Shown one piece after another: positions 26,060 to 35,135 of a stretch of 64,000 bases of DNA. The stretch is taken from assembly GCA_965242895.1 (NCBI GenBank), contig OZ251507.1:496001-560000 (forward strand), in the 5' to 3' direction. Source of the DNA: CATQHL01 sp965242895. GTDB taxonomy: Bacteria; Actinomycetota; Acidimicrobiia; Acidimicrobiales; CATQHL01. The notes under the pieces are model-generated. The model was not told the origin of the DNA. It saw only the letters and a program-made list of their open reading frames with translations, and did not search any database. The first letter of the stretch is position 1. Every line of letters starts with the position of its first letter. Made by a program: the position numbers and the translations under genes.

Positions 26060-26286
26060 CTGAACATCTCCATTCGCTTGCCGAGGGCACGCAACGCACG
26101 CTCCGCAGCACAGGTCTCCGCGGCCTCAGCGACCTCCGCAGCAGCGGTCTCGCGGTCCCACAGGTCTCAGCGTCCAGCCGCGTCAGCACCTGCGCCGTCT
26201 TCTCTGAGTGTCTGAGTGCGTCCCTGGCGGGCGGTGGGTTTGCCGCCCCCATCCACAGGGGGGGGCGGCAAACCGGGTCATTCAAG
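26060..26286. other. 227-bp gap between importer genes with repeats
   Basis: Apart from the stem-loop at 26237, it holds short repeats of CTCCGCAGCA / GGTCTC and GCGGTCTC units (about 26100-26165). No coding frame is supported. Confidence 0.6.
26237..26274. terminator. Stem-loop between binding-protein and permease genes
   Basis: Arms GGTTTGCCGCCCCC (26237-26250) and GGGGGCGGCAAACC (26261-26274) are a perfect 14-bp inverted repeat with a 10-base loop. It lies 13 bp past the binding-protein stop, with no T-run, so it is more likely an mRNA-stabilising or attenuating hairpin inside the operon than a full terminator. Confidence 0.7.
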
Positions 26287-27924
26287 CTACGGAGCAGCCT
26301 CCATCATCTTCGCAATCATTTCTTCAGGAGTGGTGCTTTGATCCAACAAGCCCTGGACTCCGTTAAGAATTTCGTTGTACACCGCAGTGGTGTAGACGGT
26401 GCGGTTGCGGACTGTGGCTTGCGCCGCAATCAGGTCTCTGTAAAGGTCGCTCACGTCAGAGGGGAGCTGGATAGCCCATGAGGGGATGAAGTCGTTGCTC
26501 ACCAACGACGCCTCTCCCTCCGCGTCGGTGAGGTAGCGCAGGAACTCCACAGCTAGGTCGTTGTTGGCCGCGTCGGTGGGCACGGAGAACATTTCAGCCA
26601 CCCCGCCGACAGCGTACGACTCGCCCCCGGTCGGGGACGGGAACGGGAACAGACCCCATTCAAAGCTGTCGTCTACTGCTTCGGCGATTCCCCCGGTAAT
26701 GAAGTTGCCGACCGGGAAGAACATGGCTGACGTTTCAGTCACGAAAAGTTCGAGGGCTTCCACGAACGAAACCATTGAGTTGGAGCCTGGAGCAAAGACG
26801 CCCTCGTCTATCAGTTCGGCAAGGTTCTCGGCCGCCTCTAGAAACTCGGGGGAGTCCCACGGAGCGTCTCCAGCGTCGGCCTGGACGATGAGAGAGTTGG
26901 TGGGGTCGGTGTAAGCCAACTGGTTGAAGAACAGGTCTCCGCCTGCCCAGCGGTCGTTCGTACCTACTGCTACTCCGAAGTAATTCTCGCCCGAGAGCGC
27001 ATCGACCACGGCGATCAACTCAGCCGTGGAGCGGGGAACCGACAACCCCAATTCGGCAAAAATGTCCTTGTTGTAGGCGATCTGCAGGGAGTTGACGTCC
27101 AGCGGAATTGCGTAGGGGGTTCCATCCACTTTGGCGATGGACGCGATCGGGTCGAAGAAATCAGGGAATCTCACTTCGAACTGGCTTGCCAGCGACGCCA
27201 ATTGGCCGTTGCTAACCAGGTCGGTGTACTCGCCCGTCCATGGAACTTGGGCTATGTCGGGCGGCTCGCCCGCGGCCATCGCAGTGCGCAGGTTGGTCAT
27301 GTATTGATCAAACGGGGTATAGGTGCGCACCACGTCCACGTTCGGGTTCTCAGCTTCAAAACGCTCCTCCGCTTCCTCGTGCACCACCGGATAGGAACCC
27401 TCGTTGTTCCACGACCAAAATTCAAGCTTTACGGTCTCGTCGGACTCGGACGCCTGCATTCGCTGCATTTCCTGAGCCTGCATTTCCAGAGCCTTCTGAG
27501 CTTCGTCAGCCCTGTCGCGAGCAGCCTGGGCCTCTGCGCGAGCCTCATCGGCATCTTTCTGAGCTTCGGCGACAGCCGCCTCCGCCTCAACAAGGCGCTT
27601 CTGGGCATCTTCGAGAGCCTGCACATTCCCTTCAGCTGCTGCTCTTGCCACATCGGCTGCAGCGTTAGCCGCCCCGGCTGCAGCGTTAGCCGCCTCGGCT
27701 GCAGTGTTGGCCGCCTCGATGTCCGCCTGAGCCGTATCTATGTCCGTCTCCGCCAAGTTCAAGTCGGATTGCACAGTGGCTAATTCCGTTTTGAGCGCTC
27801 CGATTTCCGCCATGGCGTCTCCGTCGGAATCGCTCCCGCACGACGCAGCAACGAGCGCGAGGATGGAAAACGCGGCCAATGCGGCCAAAGAACCGAACCT
27901 CCGCTTTTTGCCTGAAAACAACAT
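26287..27924 (-). CDS. Extracellular sugar-binding lipoprotein with N-terminal coiled coil
   Basis: Substrate-binding protein of the importer. Signal peptide SLAALAAFSILALVAAS ends at a lipobox-like Cys (ASCGS), so it is probably lipid-anchored. A ~130-residue Ala/Glu-rich helical region follows (TDIDTAQADIEAANTAAEAA and AEGNVQALEDAQKRLVEAEA), strongly coiled-coil in character, with a duplicated AANAAAGAANAAADVA. The solute-binding domain starts near VKLEFWSWNNEGSYPVV and includes DIAQVPWTGEY, YAIPLDVNSLQIAYNKDIF and a C-terminal FIPSWAIQLPSD. ATG 27924 has AAAGGGAGA upstream and is preferred to a GTG at 28020. The coiled coil probably lifts the domain off the membrane. Confidence 0.9.
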   Translation of the reverse strand: MLFSGKKRRFGSLAALAAFSILALVAASCGSDSDGDAMAEIGALKTELATVQSDLNLAETDIDTAQADIEAANTAAEAANAAAGAANAAADVARAAAEGNVQALEDAQKRLVEAEAAVAEAQKDADEARAEAQAARDRADEAQKALEMQAQEMQRMQASESDETVKLEFWSWNNEGSYPVVHEEAEERFEAENPNVDVVRTYTPFDQYMTNLRTAMAAGEPPDIAQVPWTGEYTDLVSNGQLASLASQFEVRFPDFFDPIASIAKVDGTPYAIPLDVNSLQIAYNKDIFAELGLSVPRSTAELIAVVDALSGENYFGVAVGTNDRWAGGDLFFNQLAYTDPTNSLIVQADAGDAPWDSPEFLEAAENLAELIDEGVFAPGSNSMVSFVEALELFVTETSAMFFPVGNFITGGIAEAVDDSFEWGLFPFPSPTGGESYAVGGVAEMFSVPTDAANNDLAVEFLRYLTDAEGEASLVSNDFIPSWAIQLPSDVSDLYRDLIAAQATVRNRTVYTTAVYNEILNGVQGLLDQSTTPEEMIAKMMEAAP

Positions 27925-28312
27925 ATGAGTCTCCCTTTCTTTGGTGTTAAAGATTAAGTGCAGGATCAAAGGCAGGGCAGCCGATGGCAGCCAGTTCCCT
28001 CCTTCATTTGCACTATTCACGGCTTACTCTATGAGTTGCTCAGGCCAATGCAGCTAGAAAAGCAGAGCAAAGCCAGAGAATCTCTGCCGCCGCTCCCACA
28101 GCCACCCCTCCTCCCGCAGACGGACGCCGAAAAGCCAGAGCAAAGCCAGAGCACGAAGGGCATCAATCCTGCTCCCCAGAGTGCACGTGCGACGCGCAGA
28201 CAGTGATGGCGGGGGCTCGGCAGCCAGAGCACGAAGGACAGCAACCTAGACATCCGCCGGATATCCTCCGGCAAGCCAAGGGAGGGCAAGCCGGCAAGCC
28301 AAGGAGGAAGTG
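27925..28312. other. 388-bp divergent intergenic region with repeats
   Basis: Between the importer operon and proS, read outwards. It holds AGCCAGAGCA(A)AGCCAGAG-type repeats (about 28060-28240) and CAAGCC(AA)GG repeats just before proS (28270-28305). The proS ribosome-binding site AAGGAGG is at its right edge. Promoters must lie here but no clear -35/-10 pair was found. Confidence 0.6.
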
Positions 28313-30097
28313 ATGCGCTGGTCAAACCTGTTCGCCCCCACGCTGCGCGAAGCCCCCGCCGACGCCGTAGTAGCAAGCCACCAACTGCTGCTGCGCGGCG
28401 GTTTCATCCGACAACTCCACGCCGGGCACTACTCGCTCCTGCCCCTTGGTCTGCGCGTCCACAAAAAGGTGGCCGCCATCGTGCGAGAGGAGATGGACGC
28501 CATAGGCGCCCAAGAGATGCTGCTGCCCGCACTTCACCCAGCCTGGGTATGGGAGCGCAGCGGACGCTGGGCAGCAATGGGCGATGAGATGTTCCGCCTT
28601 CAAGACCGCAGGGGCAACGACCATGCGCTGGGCATGACCCACGAAGAAGTGGTTGCCCTGCTTCTGGGAGAACTCCGCTCCTACCGAGACCTCCCCCAGA
28701 TCTGGTATCAGATTCAAACCAAGTTCCGAGACGAGCCGAGACCTAAAAGCGGCCTGCTGCGAGTAAGAGAGTTCGCAATGAAGGACTCCTACAGCATCGA
28801 CCTCCACGACGAAGGACTCGACCGAGCATTCGAGCTCCACCGCGAGGCGTATCAGCGCATCTTCAGACGCCTAGGGCTGTCCGCTATCGCCGTAGAAGCC
28901 AGCTCGGGCGCCATGGGCGGCAGCGCCAGCGTGGAGTTCATGGTTCCCTCCCCCGCCGGCGAAGACGACATCGCCACCTGCGGCAGTTGCGGCTACGCAG
29001 CCAACGTGGAGCGGGCAACGTCAGCCGTCAAAGCGCCGTTCGACGAACCCGACTTTCCCCTCCAATGCCTACACACGCCTGGCATACGAACCATCGACGC
29101 CCTAGCGAAGGCGCACCGCCGGGCCCCCCCGCAAAACCAGATCAAGACGCTCGTCGTCTTCCTCGACGACGCAATGACACTGGTGCTGCTGCGCGGCGAC
29201 CACGAACTAAACACGCAGAAACTGCTGGACGACTGCTCCGCTTCTACCTTCCGAGCGGCCACGCCCGAAGAGTGCCAAGACGCCCTAGGAGCCTTGCCGG
29301 GCAGCCTTGGCGCCGTGAGAATTAAAACCCTCCCAATCCTGGCCGATCACGCACTGGCCGGCCGCCGCAACCTGTGGACAGGCGCCAACGAGGACGACTA
29401 CCACTATTTGGGCGTCAACATGGAACGCGACATCGCCGTCCTGCGCTGGGGCGACTATCGCCAAGTGAACGCAGGCGAGCCGTGCTCCAAATGCGGGGAG
29501 CCGCTGGAAGTGACCCGCTGCATCGAGACCGGCCACATCTTCAAACTGGGCAGACGCTACGCCGAGGCTTTCGACGTGTCCGTGCTGGATGAGAACGGAG
29601 TTCGCCAAACCCCTGCGATGGGCAGCTACGGCATAGGAATAGGCCGCGCCATGGCCGCCATAGCCGAGACCCACCACGACGACCGCGGGCTGATCTGGCC
29701 GGTGTCGGCGGCCCCCTTCTCAGCGGCGGTGGTCTCGCTGGCCGCCCACAATTCCCAGGTCGCTCAGGCAGCCGAGAATCTCTACGTGGAACTGCGGGAG
29801 GCGGGCGCCGACGTGCTCTTGGACGACCGTGATTTGCGCGCCGGCGTCAAGTTCAGCGACATCGAACTAATCGGCATCCCCTATCGGCTGACGATAGGAC
29901 AGCGAAGCCTCTCATCTGGAGTAGCGGAACTCACCGAAAGAGCAAGCGGCAGGACGGAAAACGTCCCGATAGGCGACGCCGCGGAGAGACTCCTGGCTGC
30001 CGCAGCCGGCGCTTCCGCAGCCGGCGCCCCCCTCGCCGATGCCCCCGCAGCCGGCGCTCCCCTAGCCGCTCCCCTCGGCAATACGCACGAGTCCTAA
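28313..30097 (+). CDS. proS: Prolyl-tRNA synthetase (bacterial class II)
   Basis: Charges tRNA-Pro. 594 residues. Class II motif 1 region LLPLGLRVHKKVAAIVREEM; motif 2 KFRDEPRPKSGLLRVREF; motif 3 GIGIGRAMAAIAE (about 448). An insertion (editing) domain lies between motifs 2 and 3 (ASSGAMGGSASVEFMV to the CSKCGEPLE region), with two Cys pairs that may bind zinc (CGSCGY, CSKCG). C-terminal anticodon-binding domain ends near TENVPIGDAAERL, followed by a ~35-residue Ala/Gly/Pro repeat tail (AGAPLADAPAAGAPLA). Start at ATG 28313 with AAGGAGG upstream. Confidence 0.96.
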   Translation: MRWSNLFAPTLREAPADAVVASHQLLLRGGFIRQLHAGHYSLLPLGLRVHKKVAAIVREEMDAIGAQEMLLPALHPAWVWERSGRWAAMGDEMFRLQDRRGNDHALGMTHEEVVALLLGELRSYRDLPQIWYQIQTKFRDEPRPKSGLLRVREFAMKDSYSIDLHDEGLDRAFELHREAYQRIFRRLGLSAIAVEASSGAMGGSASVEFMVPSPAGEDDIATCGSCGYAANVERATSAVKAPFDEPDFPLQCLHTPGIRTIDALAKAHRRAPPQNQIKTLVVFLDDAMTLVLLRGDHELNTQKLLDDCSASTFRAATPEECQDALGALPGSLGAVRIKTLPILADHALAGRRNLWTGANEDDYHYLGVNMERDIAVLRWGDYRQVNAGEPCSKCGEPLEVTRCIETGHIFKLGRRYAEAFDVSVLDENGVRQTPAMGSYGIGIGRAMAAIAETHHDDRGLIWPVSAAPFSAAVVSLAAHNSQVAQAAENLYVELREAGADVLLDDRDLRAGVKFSDIELIGIPYRLTIGQRSLSSGVAELTERASGRTENVPIGDAAERLLAAAAGASAAGAPLADAPAAGAPLAAPLGNTHES

Positions 30098-30384
30098 GAA
30101 CCTCTCAGAACCCGATTCGCCGTCAATTCGAAGACGATTGCCGCCAATTCGCCACCCACTCCGGCTGCGGCTGAGATGGACAGGCGCACGACAGACGACA
30201 GACGCACGACAGGCACACGACAGGCGACAAACGCACGACAGGCGATTGACAGAAGAACTCGGGAAACTACAGTAGAATTCGGACACTACAATCGGTCGTT
30301 TACCGACAACGCCCGTAGCCCAAACACCCCTAGCCCAACTAGCCCAAACACCCCTAGCCAAACACCCGTAGCGGAAGGATTGCA
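30098..30384. other. 287-bp intergenic region with tandem repeats and a promoter
   Basis: Holds GCACGACAGGC-type repeats of ~11 bp (30180-30245), a promoter (30246-30273) and CCCCTAGCC(A)AACA repeats (30315-30372). The ribosome-binding site GGAAGG for the next gene is at the end. Confidence 0.7.
30246..30273 (+). promoter_or_regulatory. Predicted promoter for the glycine-betaine-type binding protein gene
   Basis: TTGACA (30246-30251), 16-bp spacer, TACAGT (30268-30273), about 110 bp before the TTG start. It matches the sigma-70 consensus well at -35 and moderately at -10. Confidence 0.5.
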
Positions 30385-31779
30385 TTGGCCTCAAAGCAAG
30401 AACCGACCCAAAAGGTCGACAAGAAAGGTCGGCAGAAGAGAAAGTCGATTCGTCTGCTGATCTGCTCCGTCTTCTCACTGGCAGCGCTGACGGCCGCCGC
30501 CTGTGCAACCGAAGGGCCGGGCGGAGGCGGCCAGGCACTTGACGTCGCAACAGTGGCACGGGACACCGCCAGGGCAGTGCAGCAGTCGCTTGTAGTCGTG
30601 GAATCCAGGATTGACCAGACTCAGGAGCAACTCGCAGCGCTAGCGACCGCCATGGCGAACCTAGCGGCCGCCATCGCCGCGGACGACCCGACCGGGATCG
30701 CAGCCGCAACCGAGGAAATTGGCGACATTGGGGACTCAGCGAGCCAGGCAGCCCAAGACGCAAACACTCAACAGGGCACGGACGAGCCGCAGGCCCCCGA
30801 AGACACGCTCCTACCCGGCCTAGGCGTGAACGTACGCATGGGGCGCGCCAACTGGAGCACCGGCTACATGCAGGCGCATATCTTCAAAAAACTTCTGGAA
30901 GAACTGGGCTACACCGTGAACAATTTCAGCAGAGACACAGACTTTTCCCCTGAAGAGTTCTACGCCCCTCTCGCCAAAGGCGAATACGACTTCTGGGCAA
31001 ACGGCTGGTTCCCCGCCCACGACATCTTCATCTCCAGCGAAAGACTCCTCGAGGAGATGGGCGGCGACCAAAGACCAGCAGAGTTCATCAGCCCGGTCGG
31101 ACTGCAAATTGCCTCAGGTGCGCTCCAGGGCTTCCTCGTAGACAAAAAGACGGCAGACGACCTCGACATTACGTCCCTAGCAGACATTGCGGCAAATCCA
31201 GGGCCTTGGGACTACAACGGAGACGGCAGAGCAGACATAGCCGGCTGCGACGATGGCTGGGGTTGCCAAGCCGTCATTGCCCAAACGCTCACCCTGAACG
31301 GCTTTGACGAAACGATCGAACAAATATCTGGAAGTTACGACGACCTCTGGGCAGAGCAGCTCGAGCACCTCGCGAATGGCGATCCTGTGCTTGCCTACAC
31401 CTGGACGCCGAGCTCATACATCACGCAACTAGTTCCAGGACAGAACGCCTACTGGATAACCGTCCCGAACGCTGTTTTAGATCAGCGAGGAGCAGCGAAC
31501 CTGCCAGCCGAGCAGTGCCCGAGTCGGCCCTGCGAAATGGGCTTCAAGCCTGCCGACATTCGAGTGGTCGCCAACAATCAATTCCTGGAAGACAACCCTG
31601 CCGCAGCCAAGCTTTTTGAACTCGTCACAATCGACGTAATAGACATCGCCCTCCAAAACGTCCGATACGGACGCGGTCAGGATTCGGAAGCGGACATCGC
31701 CAACCACGCAGCGGAGTGGATAGCCGACAACCGCAGAACAGTCGACGACTGGCTGACCGAAGCGCGCGCCGCAGCCTGA
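30385..31779 (+). CDS. Glycine betaine/proline-type ABC substrate-binding lipoprotein (ProX-like)
   Basis: Signal peptide SIRLLICSVFSLAALTAAA followed by Cys suggests a lipoprotein. Residues ~50-130 are a helical Ala/Gln-rich stalk (VESRIDQTQEQLAALATAMA). The OpuAC-type domain begins at GVNVRMGRANWSTGYMQAHI and includes EFYAPLAKGEYDFWANGWFP (aromatic ligand-box region), DYNGDGRADIAGCDDGWGCQ (with a calcium-loop-like DxNxDG) and YTWTPSSYIT. TTG start with GGAAGG six bases upstream. No permease or ATPase gene of its own is nearby, so the partner importer must be elsewhere. Confidence 0.87.
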   Translation: MASKQEPTQKVDKKGRQKRKSIRLLICSVFSLAALTAAACATEGPGGGGQALDVATVARDTARAVQQSLVVVESRIDQTQEQLAALATAMANLAAAIAADDPTGIAAATEEIGDIGDSASQAAQDANTQQGTDEPQAPEDTLLPGLGVNVRMGRANWSTGYMQAHIFKKLLEELGYTVNNFSRDTDFSPEEFYAPLAKGEYDFWANGWFPAHDIFISSERLLEEMGGDQRPAEFISPVGLQIASGALQGFLVDKKTADDLDITSLADIAANPGPWDYNGDGRADIAGCDDGWGCQAVIAQTLTLNGFDETIEQISGSYDDLWAEQLEHLANGDPVLAYTWTPSSYITQLVPGQNAYWITVPNAVLDQRGAANLPAEQCPSRPCEMGFKPADIRVVANNQFLEDNPAAAKLFELVTIDVIDIALQNVRYGRGQDSEADIANHAAEWIADNRRTVDDWLTEARAAA

Positions 31780-31875
31780 GCGCGCGCGCCGCAGCCTGCC
31801 CGCCCCCCTCCCCCCAGCGAAAGCCTGCCCTCTCCCTCCCCAGCCGCAGCCTGCCTCCCCCCCCCCCCACCAGCG
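31780..31875. repeat. C-rich repeats and 12-C homopolymer
   Basis: GCGCGCGCCGCAGCCTG and CCGCAGCCTGCC units repeat directly after the ProX-like stop, then a run of 12 C (31857-31868) lies just before the convergent prepilin peptidase stop. Confidence 0.8.
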
Positions 31876-32367
31876 TCAGCGGAACGGGATCAGCCCCCCC
31901 GAGACAGCCGCCCAGATGACGACCGCAGCCGAGCCCGCCACAAGGTAGGGGCCTAGTGGCCTGCCAGCTTTCGAACCTTCACGCGCCAGAACCCAGATCG
32001 CCTGAGGAAGCGCAGCCGCAAAGCCCGCCCCCAGCCCCCACAAGGCGACCTGCCACCCCCACCAGCCGCACAGCAGGCCGTTCAGCGCTGCTAGCCGAAC
32101 GTCGCCGAATCCCATCCAAGCCGGATTCAGAAAGTAGACCGCTGCCAGAGCCGAGCCGCAAACCAGCCCTCCCAGAACACTGCCTAGCAGGCCGCTTGCG
32201 TCGGTTTCGATCAGCGACGCCGCCGAGTAGAGCACCCAGACGATTCCCCCAGCACCCCAGATAATTTTCGTCGGAAGCCGCCGCGTTCGGCAATCTACTA
32301 CTGCAAGCCATACTCCAGCCGCCCCCCAGACGACACACGACGACAGGACGAGCGCCGAGGCAGTCAC
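31876..32367 (-). CDS. Prepilin peptidase, A24 family (CpaA/TadV-like)
   Basis: Membrane aspartic protease that processes Flp-type pilins and pseudopilins. About 163 residues, the short TadV form. First catalytic Asp in VVDCRTRRLPTKII, second in MGFGDVRLAALNG (the GxGD motif), with hydrophobic helices between and after. It is on the strand opposite to the rest of the Tad genes and probably has its own promoter in the 248-bp gap, which holds GACAGGCATC repeats (32489-32530). Confidence 0.87.
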   Translation of the reverse strand: MTASALVLSSCVVWGAAGVWLAVVDCRTRRLPTKIIWGAGGIVWVLYSAASLIETDASGLLGSVLGGLVCGSALAAVYFLNPAWMGFGDVRLAALNGLLCGWWGWQVALWGLGAGFAAALPQAIWVLAREGSKAGRPLGPYLVAGSAAVVIWAAVSGGLIPFR

Positions 32368-32615
32368 GCCTCTTCAGGAACGGCATCGGCTAAATGTCGT
32401 ATCTCTTCAATAATATCCCTGTAGAATCTCTTGCTCTAGTGCTCCAGCATGCCTCACGTCGCTGCCATCAACTATTTAGCTATTCTCCGACAGGCATCCG
32501 AGACAGGCATCCGACAGGCATCGGCCAGGCATCGATCTAAAAAGTCCCTCTATCCGCTCTCCCGCGCCTGAGTTACCCTTCACGATCCGATAGACACGAT
32601 CCGACAGAAAGGCAC

Positions 32616-33404
32616 ATGTCAAACATTCCAGCACCCGGCAGAGGTGCTCCCACCATCCCGAAGCCCCAGCAGCGGGAAGTCACCATTCCCGGAGTTTCCA
32701 AGCAGAAAAAAGGCGGCAACGTCAGGGGCGGGCTGCTCCTCATAGGCTTGCTGCTGGTAGCGGCCTCTGTTTTCGGTTTCTGGTTCATCCTTCAAAATCT
32801 CAATCAGCGCCAACCCGTGCTGATAGCAGCAAGAACCATCGGAAGGTGGGAAGTAACCACAGCAGCGGACTTCACCACTGTCGAGGCCAGCCCTGGAGAC
32901 GCCTCCTATCTGAGACCTACTCAGTTGGGCAGCGTAATAGGGAGATGGGCTACAGGCACCGTGCCAGCCGGCACGGTCGTGACGCCAGGAATGTTCACTA
33001 TTCCGCCCCTCTCAGGAGAAACCGAAGCCGATAACGTCCTCATAGAGCTCACCATTCCTCAGAGTGAGGCACCCTTCGGCACTTTGCAGACGGGTGACAG
33101 AATCGCCCTCTTCGGTTCGCTGCCCACAGCCACCGGAGCCTCCGCTACTGAGTTGATCGGCGTACTTAGGCTTGATTTCGCGCAAAACGGCAAGCTAACC
33201 TATATTGTCACACCCGAGGAGGCGTGGAGATACCAGACCATGGTCGACGATTTCAAGAGGGCTTCCAACCGCAAAATCTGGAAGCTAGGCACGAACGTGC
33301 CGGAAGGGATACTAGATGGACTCACGACCGGGTCAATCGGAATTAACCTAGAAGAGGATTTGGGGGTAGAGGGATTTGGCGCAGAACCGCTGCCGGAATC
33401 GTAG
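32616..33404 (+). CDS. CpaB/RcpC-like SAF-domain pilus assembly protein
   Basis: Short cytoplasmic N terminus rich in Pro, one transmembrane helix (GGLLLIGLLLVAASVFGFWF), then an SAF domain (VLIAARTIGRWEVTTAADF to GTVPAGTVVTPGMF). CpaB anchors the outer part of the Tad machine or binds glycan. ATG with acagaaaggcac upstream. First gene of the Tad run on the + strand; cpaE follows after 95 bp. Actinobacteria lack an outer-membrane secretin, so a role in the envelope or peptidoglycan is likely. Confidence 0.78.
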   Translation: MSNIPAPGRGAPTIPKPQQREVTIPGVSKQKKGGNVRGGLLLIGLLLVAASVFGFWFILQNLNQRQPVLIAARTIGRWEVTTAADFTTVEASPGDASYLRPTQLGSVIGRWATGTVPAGTVVTPGMFTIPPLSGETEADNVLIELTIPQSEAPFGTLQTGDRIALFGSLPTATGASATELIGVLRLDFAQNGKLTYIVTPEEAWRYQTMVDDFKRASNRKIWKLGTNVPEGILDGLTTGSIGINLEEDLGVEGFGAEPLPES

Positions 33405-33499
33405 GTCAACATGTCCTTAGAGAGCCAAGGCCAAGCGATGCAGGGCGCACTTGCCGATCGCGCCTCGTGCAGCCGCGCCGTGCGTGAAGGAAGCTAGCC

Positions 33500-35101
33500 G
33501 TGCTGATCGTCTATAGCACCCAGGGTTCTCCAGGGGCGACCACGACCGCCATTCACGTGGCGGCGCACTGGGCATCCTCAGGGCAGGAGGTGCTCATCCT
33601 TGAAGCCAACCCCGCTGGAGGTTCACTCAGCCGCCATTTGGGAATCCAGTTCACTCCGGGAACGGCATCCTTCATCGCTGCCGGGGCTGCGATTCGCAAG
33701 GCGGAACTGATAGATCACAGCCAGGACATCCTGTTCTCCAATCTGCACGTAATGCCCAGCCCAGCGAACCCCATGGGTAACAAGGGAATCGTCGAAACCT
33801 TCGGAGAGTGGGCGAACGATCTTCGTACGGTTGCGGAAAACGGAATGGCCTTGATCATCGACGCCGGACGAATCACCCCCAACAACACCTCCGAAAAATT
33901 GCTGGCAAGCGCAGCAGGCGTTCTCGTGGTCGCCCGCGGGGATTCCGTGAGATCCCTAGACAACCTCCAATTCATGAAGGAACTCTTCGACACGAACGCC
34001 TCCGACGAAGCAACCCTCGGATGCGCCGTGACCATCGGAGACTCCCCCTGGGGAAGCAACGAATGGGAATCGAACTGCGGTCTTAAGTTGTGCGGTTCCA
34101 TTCCCGCCTCTCCAGAGATCGTCTCTGACATGTCTTTCCTGCTAGACAAGCCCAAGCGTAAGCACAAGCAGTGGCGGAAGAGCATCGAAGAGATCTCCGC
34201 CACGCTCTTGCCCATCGCAATGCCCGACCCCTCGGAGCATCCCCGACGCAGCGTTCCGGCAAAGGATACCTCAGCCACCAAGGCAGACGCCGAAGCCGCT
34301 CCTCTAGCTGCAGAACAGCCCTCCAGCCCTGCTGCTGAGCCTGCTCCGCCGGCACTGCCGGCAGAGACAGCGCCCGCCCCATCGCCAGCACTCGAGCCAG
34401 CGGCGGCAATGGCGGCGGCGCCTGCGCCCTTCGAGATGCCGCCCGAGATGCCGCCAACGCAAGCCGTCCCCGCGAGCCAGCAAGCACCCGCCGCCTTCAC
34501 TCAAACAGCGCCGCCGCCGGCGCCCCCAGCTGCGCCCGAACCCTCGCCCCCTTACTATCCCCCGCAGCCCTCAACCGGACTGCTGCAGCCTCCTCCCTCG
34601 CCACCGGCGCCTCCTCCTCCCTCGGCGCCGCCCCCGCCCTCGCAAGCGCCCCCGCCCTCAACGGCGCCGCCTCCCCCGCAAGCGCCCGCTCCCCCTCCCC
34701 CGCCAAGCGCACCTCCCCAATACTCACCTCCCCCCACCATGCCGACCTACCAAGACCTCACGCCCCCCCAACCTCCGCCGCTCCCGCCCATGGCCGCCCC
34801 GCCGGCCATGTCACCCCCCGTTCAACCCCCCGTCGCGCTTCCTCCAACCTCACCTGGAACTCCGCCGCCCCCGGCGACCCAGGCGCCGCCCCCGCCAGCC
34901 CCCCAGCCTCCGCCTCCACCCCCCCAAGCGCCCCCGCCGCCAGGCGCACCTCCCCAATACTCATCTCCCCCCCACATGCCCATCCCCCAAGACCCCGCGC
35001 CCCCTCAACCTCCGCCGCTGTCGGAGATGGAAAAAACCGGCTCTTTCAGGGATGTCGCCGCACGTCTGCACGGACAAGGCCGCCAGCGCGGCGTGAAATG
35101 A
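33500..35101 (+). CDS. CpaE/TadZ-like ParA-family protein with long proline-rich tail
   Basis: N-terminal ~240 residues are a MinD/ParA-type domain: LIVYSTQGSPGATTTAIHVA is a P-loop without the usual Lys, as in TadZ/CpaE, and MALIIDAGRITPN is the Walker B region. TadZ localises the Tad machine to sites in the cell. Residues ~265-530 are Pro/Ala/Gln repeats (APPPPSAPPPPSQAPPPS), presumably a disordered linker. The ending QPPPLSEMEKTGSFRDVAAR is again ordered. GTG start with AAGGA upstream. The tail is unusual for the family. Confidence 0.8.
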   Translation: MLIVYSTQGSPGATTTAIHVAAHWASSGQEVLILEANPAGGSLSRHLGIQFTPGTASFIAAGAAIRKAELIDHSQDILFSNLHVMPSPANPMGNKGIVETFGEWANDLRTVAENGMALIIDAGRITPNNTSEKLLASAAGVLVVARGDSVRSLDNLQFMKELFDTNASDEATLGCAVTIGDSPWGSNEWESNCGLKLCGSIPASPEIVSDMSFLLDKPKRKHKQWRKSIEEISATLLPIAMPDPSEHPRRSVPAKDTSATKADAEAAPLAAEQPSSPAAEPAPPALPAETAPAPSPALEPAAAMAAAPAPFEMPPEMPPTQAVPASQQAPAAFTQTAPPPAPPAAPEPSPPYYPPQPSTGLLQPPPSPPAPPPPSAPPPPSQAPPPSTAPPPPQAPAPPPPPSAPPQYSPPPTMPTYQDLTPPQPPPLPPMAAPPAMSPPVQPPVALPPTSPGTPPPPATQAPPPPAPQPPPPPPQAPPPPGAPPQYSSPPHMPIPQDPAPPQPPPLSEMEKTGSFRDVAARLHGQGRQRGVK

Positions 35102-35135
35102 CGAACCGAAGAGGGGTTTCCTAGCTCCCCTGTAA

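Noticed and set aside
33715..34500. Long antisense frame across cpaE
   Set aside because: Its Ala/Gly/Ser/Arg composition comes from reading GC-rich codons backwards; the sense frame has the ParA-type motifs.
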